From positions 1-64,000 of the forward strand of contig MPMP01000014.1 in the NCBI GenBank assembly GCA_002238565.1: 64,000 nt of DNA, written 5' to 3'. Within the stretch, counting starts at the first letter, position 1, and every line of letters begins with the position of its first letter. Below are positions 58,401 through 64,000 of the stretch, piece after piece. This DNA comes from Albidovulum sp. bin36. Lineage in GTDB: Bacteria > Pseudomonadota > Alphaproteobacteria > Rhodobacterales > Rhodobacteraceae. A program made the translations under genes and the position numbers. The notes beneath the pieces were generated by a model. The model was not told the DNA's origin and did not search any database. It saw only the letters and a program-made list of their open reading frames with translations.

Positions 58401-59015
58401 AGCATTTGATAACGCCGGGAAGAGAAATAGAAAAGATTGCCTCAGCGCGACGCTGCGGAAAACTATTCGAATGAACGACGGTGAGCCGATTGGCGCCGTA
58501 GCCTGATCGTCGGCCCGACCGCTCGCGCAATTGGCTCGGAGCGCGCCGGGAGCGGCCTCGATCTAGAATTGCCGGCCCCGCTTTCCTCGACTCCCCGAGG
58601 CTTCGAGCGCTCCTCAAGGGTCATGCCCGAAATCAATATCCGGGAATTCGGCCCGGTTTGCCATTGTTCGCCTAATGCAAATGCAACGTACGCCTCGATC
58701 GTGCAAAGGCGCGGCGCAGGCGCTGGCGGCCGGATGGCCGCCGCTTCCACGCGGCCGCCGGTTTCGCGGCGCGCTCGGCGAAGACGCAAGGTTAATTCCG
58801 TTTCCGGCCCGGCTGCGGGAATAATGCGTTCGGCGCAATTCTCCTCGTTTTCGATCGTGTCGCTCCGCGCCGCGAGTCGCTGCGAGTCCCGGCGAAAGCG
58901 GGGAGGCCGCCGTCGCGCCGCCGCCATGCGCCGGCTCCCGCTCGGATGCTTGACACAATCGGACTCTTTGGCGATTGTCGGCAGCAGCGGGCGATTGAAT
59001 GAAGAGGAGGAATTC
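58401..59015. other. Divergent intergenic region (dnaE / DapA-family gene)
   Basis: About 615 bases. Open frames here on both strands lack motifs. A TTGACA at 58950-58955 followed after 17 bases by GATTGT (58973-58978) may be the promoter of the DapA-family gene, but its -10 is weak. A GAGGAGG at 59004-59010 is the ribosome site of that gene. Confidence 0.4.
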
Positions 59016-59942
59016 ATGGCTTCCAAGCTGAGCGAGAATGCGAAGGGCGTTTACGTGATCTCGGCGACGCCGTTTCTTCCCGATGGATCCCTGGACCTGG
59101 ACGGAACGGAACAGCTCCTGGACTTCTACATAGGATGCGGCGTCACCGGCATGACGATTCTGGGCGTCATGGGCGAAGCCAACAAGATGACCGAAACGGA
59201 GGCGGCCGAATTCACGAGCCGCGCTCTGCGGCATGCGGGCGAGAAACTGCCCGTTATTGTCGGCGTGACCCACTCCGCGCTTACCGCATTGCGCGAACTC
59301 TCGCACGCGGCGATGGACTTGGGCGCGGCGGGCGTAATGCTGCAGCCGATAACCGGTCTTAAGAGCGACGACGCGGTATTTCGCTATTTCGAGCAAGTTT
59401 TCGAAACAATCGGGCCGGGCATCCCCGTCGTATACCAGGATTTTCCGCAGGCAAGCGCGGTCCACCTGTCGCCATCCGCATGGTCGCGGATGGTGCGGGC
59501 TTTTCCCGATCTCGTGATGCTCAAGCACGAATCCTGCCCGGGGCTACCGAAGCTTACGAAGATTAGGGAAATGGAACGGCAGGGGCTGCAGCGCAGAGTG
59601 AGCATTCTGATAGGGAACAACGGCCTGTATTTTCCCCAGGAGCTGCATCGGGGCGCCGACGGAGCCATGACCGGATTCGCCTTTCCGGATGTGCTTGTAC
59701 AGGTCTACCGGCATTATTCCGAAGGCCGGGCGGACGAAGCGGAGGATCTGTTTGACCGGTACTTGCCGCTGATACGACACGAGCAGCAAATCGGTTTCGG
59801 CCTACCCGTGCGCAAGGAAATTCTCAGGCGAAGAGGAGCGCTGCGCCACGCCGCGGCGAGAGAGCCGGCCTACGGCCTGACCGGGGCCGATACAGCGGAA
59901 ATCGATCGATTCCTGAATAGGCTGGAGCGCAGCGGGCAGTAG
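59016..59942 (+). CDS. DapA-family (dihydrodipicolinate synthase-like) lyase/aldolase
   Basis: 308 residues forming a TIM barrel. The Schiff-base lysine is Lys170 (VMLKHE) and the partner tyrosine Tyr140 (VVYQDFP). GVMGEANKM (51-59) stands at the usual G-T-T-G-E site. The family covers DapA, sialate lyase, KDG aldolase and 4-hydroxyproline-pathway enzymes. The altered GTTGE motif argues against true lysine synthesis. ATG 59016 follows GAGGAGG by five bases. It converges with the M20/dipeptide-ABC operon. Confidence 0.85.
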   Translation: MASKLSENAKGVYVISATPFLPDGSLDLDGTEQLLDFYIGCGVTGMTILGVMGEANKMTETEAAEFTSRALRHAGEKLPVIVGVTHSALTALRELSHAAMDLGAAGVMLQPITGLKSDDAVFRYFEQVFETIGPGIPVVYQDFPQASAVHLSPSAWSRMVRAFPDLVMLKHESCPGLPKLTKIREMERQGLQRRVSILIGNNGLYFPQELHRGADGAMTGFAFPDVLVQVYRHYSEGRADEAEDLFDRYLPLIRHEQQIGFGLPVRKEILRRRGALRHAAAREPAYGLTGADTAEIDRFLNRLERSGQ

Positions 59943-60086
59943 AATCGGCGACGAATCCCGTCGATTGCCCCGCGCGGCATCGAGACGCCTCGGCAAGGCC
60001 GCAGATCGGACGCGGACGCCGGGAGAGAATTTCCTTGTCTGGCGGCACCTCGGCCCAAGCTCCCCGGCCGGGGAAGCCGCCGAAAA

Positions 60087-61307
60087 TCAATCGACCCCGC
60101 AAATGTCGCAGATCGCCAGCAGGTAGATGCGGACCATGTCCAAATAGTCGACCCGGTCGACGCGCTCGTCCGGCATCGTATTGTATCGGCCGCCCGGGCC
60201 GCAGACGACGCCCTGCATCCGGCCTTCGACGTGGAGATGCCCCGCATCCGTCCCGTAGAATCCCGGGGGCACGATCGTGCCGGTGGGCTGGGACTTGCCG
60301 CGAATTGCAAAATAGGCGGCGTTGACGGATTGTACTATTCGCGAATCCTTCGACACTTCGAATGCGGGCATCGTCGGCTTCCCGTCCCGCGTTTCGGTCC
60401 AGATTTTCGTCTTTAGGCCGGGCATCTCGTCTTCCAGCCTTTCGAGAACGGCGCGAATGTCCTGGACCGCTTGCTCCTCGGTCTGTCCGGGGCCATAGCG
60501 CCCGGAACCGGACAGGCGGGCGAAATCGGCGACTTGCGGCGCGCGCCACTCGTGAAACTCGCGCGACAGCGCGCCTCGTATCGTTCCGACGTGCACCCGG
60601 TTGATCAGACGGTGCTCGTCCGAAGGCGCGTCCGAAAACTTAAGCGACGAAAGCCTTGGAATCAGGCGGCACGCCGCCTGTATCGCATCGACCGCCTCCT
60701 CCCGCTTGGACATGTGGCGAGTAATGCCCTCTAGTTCGATATGGAACACGAACGCCGCCGCGTGCATCGTCAAAGCCTGGAGATCCGTGGGCTCGGAATT
60801 GATGAAGTAATCGGCGCGAATGCCCTGCCTAACGGCGGAAAGCGTTCCAACGCCACCCTGCAGTTCGCCCACGACGTATGTGAGAATCACGTCGCCCCGA
60901 GGACGAACGCCGCGTTCGATGAGTGAGCGTACGGCGCAGAGCGAAGCGGCATCGCCCGCCTTCATGTTGGAAACGCCGATTCCGTAGATGAAGTCCTCGT
61001 CCACGAGCCCGCCCCAGGGATCGACGCTCCACCCCTCGGTCACCGGATTGGTATCGAGATGGCCATTGAACAGCAGGCTCTCTCCGCCTCCCGTTCCCCG
61101 CCAGACGCCGATCGCGTTGACGCGGCCTCCGTCGACCGGATGCAGATCGGCCTCAAGCCCGATGCCGCGCATGATTTCCGCCATGCGCTCCGCCAGCGCC
61201 CGCTCGCCGGGCGTTTCCGAGTAGCTGTTGAATCGAAGCATCTCGGAAAGCGTTTCCAAGCATGCGGACTCGTCGATGTTCCGGGCGATGTCCAGCGGAT
61301 CGATCAT
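60087..61307 (-). CDS. M20-family hydrolase with altered metal-ligand motifs
   Basis: 406 residues of the ArgE/DapE/carboxypeptidase G2 group. The first ligand motif LLFNGHLDTNP is normal and SEPT and the C-terminal TDAGHL histidine are kept. However, the bridging Asp of the usual GxxDMKGG is Asn (GVSNMKAG), and the usual EE pair is EL (VVGELQGG). It may therefore bind metal differently or use one ion. Its ATG overlaps the stop of the fused ATPase by four bases, so it likely hydrolyses the imported compound (peptide, N-acyl amino acid or opine). Confidence 0.82.
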   Translation of the reverse strand: MIDPLDIARNIDESACLETLSEMLRFNSYSETPGERALAERMAEIMRGIGLEADLHPVDGGRVNAIGVWRGTGGGESLLFNGHLDTNPVTEGWSVDPWGGLVDEDFIYGIGVSNMKAGDAASLCAVRSLIERGVRPRGDVILTYVVGELQGGVGTLSAVRQGIRADYFINSEPTDLQALTMHAAAFVFHIELEGITRHMSKREEAVDAIQAACRLIPRLSSLKFSDAPSDEHRLINRVHVGTIRGALSREFHEWRAPQVADFARLSGSGRYGPGQTEEQAVQDIRAVLERLEDEMPGLKTKIWTETRDGKPTMPAFEVSKDSRIVQSVNAAYFAIRGKSQPTGTIVPPGFYGTDAGHLHVEGRMQGVVCGPGGRYNTMPDERVDRVDYLDMVRIYLLAICDICGVD

Positions 61308-62968
61308 GAGTCCCTCCCTTGCCTGCCTGAATCCAGCAGCACCGGAACTGCGTCCAGCAGCTGCCTCGTATAGCTATGGCGCTCCTCGGCGCGGGCCTGC
61401 GAAGTCTCGAACAGGTCCACGAGATCGCCGTTCTGCATGACCGCGATTCGATGCGCGAGCTGGCGCACGAGATTGAGGTCGTGCGTTATGAAAAGGCATG
61501 CGGTTCCGGTCTGCTGCTGCAGCTCGACGAGCAGCCGGGCCACGGCGGCTTGAACCGAAACATCCAGGGAGGACGTTATCTCATCGCAGATCACGAGCTG
61601 CGGCTCGGCGGCGAAGGCGCGCGCGATCGCCACCCGCTGCTTCTCGCCGCCGGAGAGTTCGTGCGGAAACCTCGCGGAGTACTCTTCCGGAAGGAGCACG
61701 CTGCGCAGGAGCTCGCGGATCCGCCGGGCGATTTCGGAGCGAGACAGCTGATTGTACAGCTTGAGCGGGCGCGAAAGTATCTTGCCGATGGTCTGCCGCG
61801 GATTCAGCGAAGCGTCCGGGTGCTGGAAGACGATCTGCACGGTGCGCCTGTATTCGCGGTCGATATCTCTTCGCCTTGAATACGTTCGGGAGTCGAATTC
61901 GACCGTGCCTTCGAATTCCTGCAGCCCGGCGAGCACCTTGGCCAATGTCGATTTTCCCGAGCCGGATTCGCCGACGATTCCTAGAATCTCCCCCGGCTTC
62001 ACGCCGAACGAAACGTCGCGAGCGCCGCGAACGACCTCGCGTTTCGGCTCCAGAAAGCCGAGAATGCTCTTGCGTTCGCCGTAGCTGACGTTGACCCCCT
62101 TTAGATCCAGCAGGTTGCCCGCCGCCGCCGGAGCCGCATCCACGATTCTGCGATCGGGATGCGGCACCGCCGCGAGAAGGCCGCGCGTATATTCGTGCCG
62201 CGGGCGGCCGAAGACTTCCTCGCAGGCGCCCTGCTCGACGATCTCGCCCCGGTCGATCATCGCGATATCCTGGGCGACGCGGGATACGAGCCCGAGATCG
62301 TGCGAAATATAAAGCGCGGTTACCCCGGTTTCGTCGTGCAGATCGTCGAACAGGTCCAAAATCTGCCGGGCGGTGATGATATCGAGCGCGGTCGTGGGCT
62401 CGTCGAAAATAATTACTTCCGGATTGCAGGCGAAGGCCGTCGCGATTACGACCCGCTGCTTCTCGCCCCCGGAAGCTTCGTGCGGATAGCGATTCATCAT
62501 GTCGGCGGGGCGGCTAATCCCGGTTCGCGCGAGCCAGGCCTCGCTTTCCTCGCGAGCTTCCTTCGCGGAAAACCCGCGATGGCGCGTCAGTGCTTCCGCA
62601 ATCTGCTCGCCGAGCCGCAGGACCGGGTTGAGCGACGTGCCGGGATCCTGAAAAACCATGCTAATCCTGCGTCCGCGCAAATTCTGCACTTCTTCGTCGG
62701 ATTTCGTTCGCAGGTCTTCGCCCAGCAGCTCGATCCGCCCGGACCGCTCCGCGGCGTTCGCGGGCAGATAGCGCATGATCGCCCAGGCAAGCGAAGTCTT
62801 GCCCGAGCCGGATTCGCCCACGAGCCCCATGGTCCGTCCGGGACGGATGGATAGCGAGACGTTTCGCAGCGCTTGAACCGGGACGCCGTGCGGCGTCTCG
62901 TAGTCCAGCGTGTAGTCGCGAATATCGAGAACCGAGCACTGCGCGGCGATTCCGTCCCGCGCCGGCAT
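61304..62968 (-). CDS. Dipeptide/oligopeptide ABC transporter, fused DppD-DppF ATPase
   Basis: 554 residues with two complete ABC domains in one chain: the first Walker A GESGSGKTS (51-59) and signature ASGGEKQR, the second GESGSGKST (near 320) and LSGGEKQRVA. I start at ATG 62968, which overlaps the DppC stop (TGATG); the open frame continues 173 codons further but only as the wrong frame of dppC. It energises the DppBC channel. Confidence 0.9.
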   Translation of the reverse strand: MPARDGIAAQCSVLDIRDYTLDYETPHGVPVQALRNVSLSIRPGRTMGLVGESGSGKTSLAWAIMRYLPANAAERSGRIELLGEDLRTKSDEEVQNLRGRRISMVFQDPGTSLNPVLRLGEQIAEALTRHRGFSAKEAREESEAWLARTGISRPADMMNRYPHEASGGEKQRVVIATAFACNPEVIIFDEPTTALDIITARQILDLFDDLHDETGVTALYISHDLGLVSRVAQDIAMIDRGEIVEQGACEEVFGRPRHEYTRGLLAAVPHPDRRIVDAAPAAAGNLLDLKGVNVSYGERKSILGFLEPKREVVRGARDVSFGVKPGEILGIVGESGSGKSTLAKVLAGLQEFEGTVEFDSRTYSRRRDIDREYRRTVQIVFQHPDASLNPRQTIGKILSRPLKLYNQLSRSEIARRIRELLRSVLLPEEYSARFPHELSGGEKQRVAIARAFAAEPQLVICDEITSSLDVSVQAAVARLLVELQQQTGTACLFITHDLNLVRQLAHRIAVMQNGDLVDLFETSQARAEERHSYTRQLLDAVPVLLDSGRQGRDS

Positions 62969-63786
62969 CAGCGCCGCCCCCGCGTAACGAAGGCGTCGCG
63001 CAGCGCGTCGCCGAAGAGGTTGAAGCCCAGCGCGGATACGGCGATCGCGATTCCGGGTACCGCCACCACCCAGGGCGAGCGATACATATACTGCCGGGCT
63101 TCGGCTACCATGAGTCCCCATTCGGTGCTCGGCGGCTGGGCGCCGAGCCCCAGAAAGCCAAGCGTCGCGCCGATCATAATTGCGAACGACACTCGTATCG
63201 TCGCTTCGACGATGATCGGGCCTATGGCGTTGGGGATGACCTCCTGGCCGATTATGTAGGCCTGGCTTTCGTCGCGCGCAACGGCCGCCAATACGTACTC
63301 GCGAGTTCTGATCGAAAGGACGGACGATCTGGCGATCCGGGCCATTCCGGGCGTAAATGCGACCGCCACGGCGAGCATCGCCTCCCCGGCCCCTCCGCCG
63401 AGGAAAGTTACGATTAGCAGCGTGAATAGCAAATCCGGAACGGCGAGAAGCCCGTCGAGCGTCCGCATGATCACGCTGTCGACCCATCCGCCGACGACGC
63501 CCGCCGTAACCCCGATTACGGAGCCGGCGAGCACTCCAAGCGCCGTCGCGCCCACTCCGAAGAGGATCGTCGAACTCGCTCCCGTCAGCAGTCGCGAGAA
63601 AATGTCCCTGCCGAATTGATCGGTGCCGAGCCAGTGCGCCGCCGAAGGGCCGGTCAGCCGCACGGCGGGATGAAAAGCCTGCGGATCGTAGGGCGCGAGG
63701 ACAGAGCCGAAAACAACGGCGACGGCGACAACTGAAAGCAGAGCGAGGCCGACCATGCCGGTCGGGCTTCGAACAAGCTCACTCAT
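62968..63786 (-). CDS. Dipeptide ABC transporter permease DppC-like
   Basis: 272 residues with five to six membrane segments, the OppC-type N-terminus, and the conserved HWLGTDQFGRDIFSRLL followed by the EAA-like DESQAYIIGQEVIPN. It forms the channel with DppB, whose stop overlaps its start by eight bases. Confidence 0.92.
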   Translation of the reverse strand: MSELVRSPTGMVGLALLSVVAVAVVFGSVLAPYDPQAFHPAVRLTGPSAAHWLGTDQFGRDIFSRLLTGASSTILFGVGATALGVLAGSVIGVTAGVVGGWVDSVIMRTLDGLLAVPDLLFTLLIVTFLGGGAGEAMLAVAVAFTPGMARIARSSVLSIRTREYVLAAVARDESQAYIIGQEVIPNAIGPIIVEATIRVSFAIMIGATLGFLGLGAQPPSTEWGLMVAEARQYMYRSPWVVAVPGIAIAVSALGFNLFGDALRDAFVTRGRR

Positions 63787-64000
63787 ACCGGACCCTCGGG
63801 TCCAGCGCGGCGATCACGAGATCGGAAATCAGATTCGTCAGCGCATAGACCATCGCGAGCAGCAAGGTAATCACCTGAATAACCGGCAAATCCCGGTTTT
63901 CAAGCGCCAGGATCAGCAGCCGCCCGAGGCCGGGCCAGGCGAAAATCTCCTCGACGACGATAATCCCGCCCAGGAGGTAGCCGATATCGAGCGAAATCAC
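63779..64000 (-). CDS. Dipeptide ABC transporter permease DppB-like, C-terminal part
   Basis: The last 73 residues of a DppB-type permease that starts beyond the right edge. GGIIVVEEIFAWPGLGRLL and the terminal LDPRVRYE are typical of the family. The GTG at the very edge is not its true start. Confidence 0.88.
   Translation of the reverse strand: MISLDIGYLLGGIIVVEEIFAWPGLGRLLILALENRDLPVIQVITLLLAMVYALTNLISDLVIAALDPRVRYE

Noticed and set aside
1-64000. CRISPR arrays, rRNA or intact insertion sequences
   Set aside because: No regularly spaced repeats, rRNA-like sequence or complete transposase frame was seen.

Overview
This 64 kb window looks like chromosomal DNA of an alphaproteobacterium. 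The gene set points that way: a short HisG with HisZ beside a DUF1489 gene, an HdaA-type DnaA regulator next to polyphosphate kinase and exopolyphosphatase, a short ProRS next to a single LolC/E permease and LolD, and a small NAD kinase. No rRNA, tRNA, CRISPR array, integrase or intact insertion sequence was seen. The sequence alone does not fix the order or genus. All functions below come from reading motifs by eye, without any database search.

Layout. 0-3.4 kb: the N-terminal part of a large DUF4011-type superfamily 1 helicase running off the left edge. 4.1-9.5 kb: transporters (EamA; MATE with two tandem hotdog thioesterases; a PF11449-like metal exporter directly under a Fur-family-like palindrome). 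9.6-17.9 kb: a beta-oxidation cluster (long acyl-CoA dehydrogenase, GST, thiolase, FadJ-type fusion enzyme, acyl-CoA ligase). 18-27.9 kb: housekeeping genes (a degenerate M48-like membrane protein, lolD, lolC/E, proS, ppx, ppk, hdaA, an AI-2E/PerM permease).

27.9-37.4 kb is an accessory island between the PerM gene and nadK. It holds a tight three-gene operon: a PLD-SNF2 helicase fusion, a large Eco57I-like adenine methyltransferase and a second PLD-family nuclease. Relics lie on both sides: a DUF262/DUF1524 (GmrSD-like) tail with an in-frame amber codon, and a DUF4338 (DruA-like) fragment. This is the best candidate for a poorly described system. It resembles a DISARM-like or DNA-modification-based defence module without drmA and drmB.

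37.4-44 kb: nadK, glyA, a tiny lipoprotein, prmA, msrA, an MFS transporter and rpsD. 44.3-50 kb: an alpha-glucoside uptake operon (binding protein, two permeases, ATPase) ending in a GH4 glycosidase with the CHEI signature of alpha-glucosidases. 51-58.4 kb: DUF1489, hisG-hisZ-hisS and dnaE. 59-64 kb: a DapA-family lyase/aldolase, convergent with an M20 hydrolase and a dipeptide-type ABC transporter (fused DppDF ATPase, DppC, partial DppB) that continues past the right edge.
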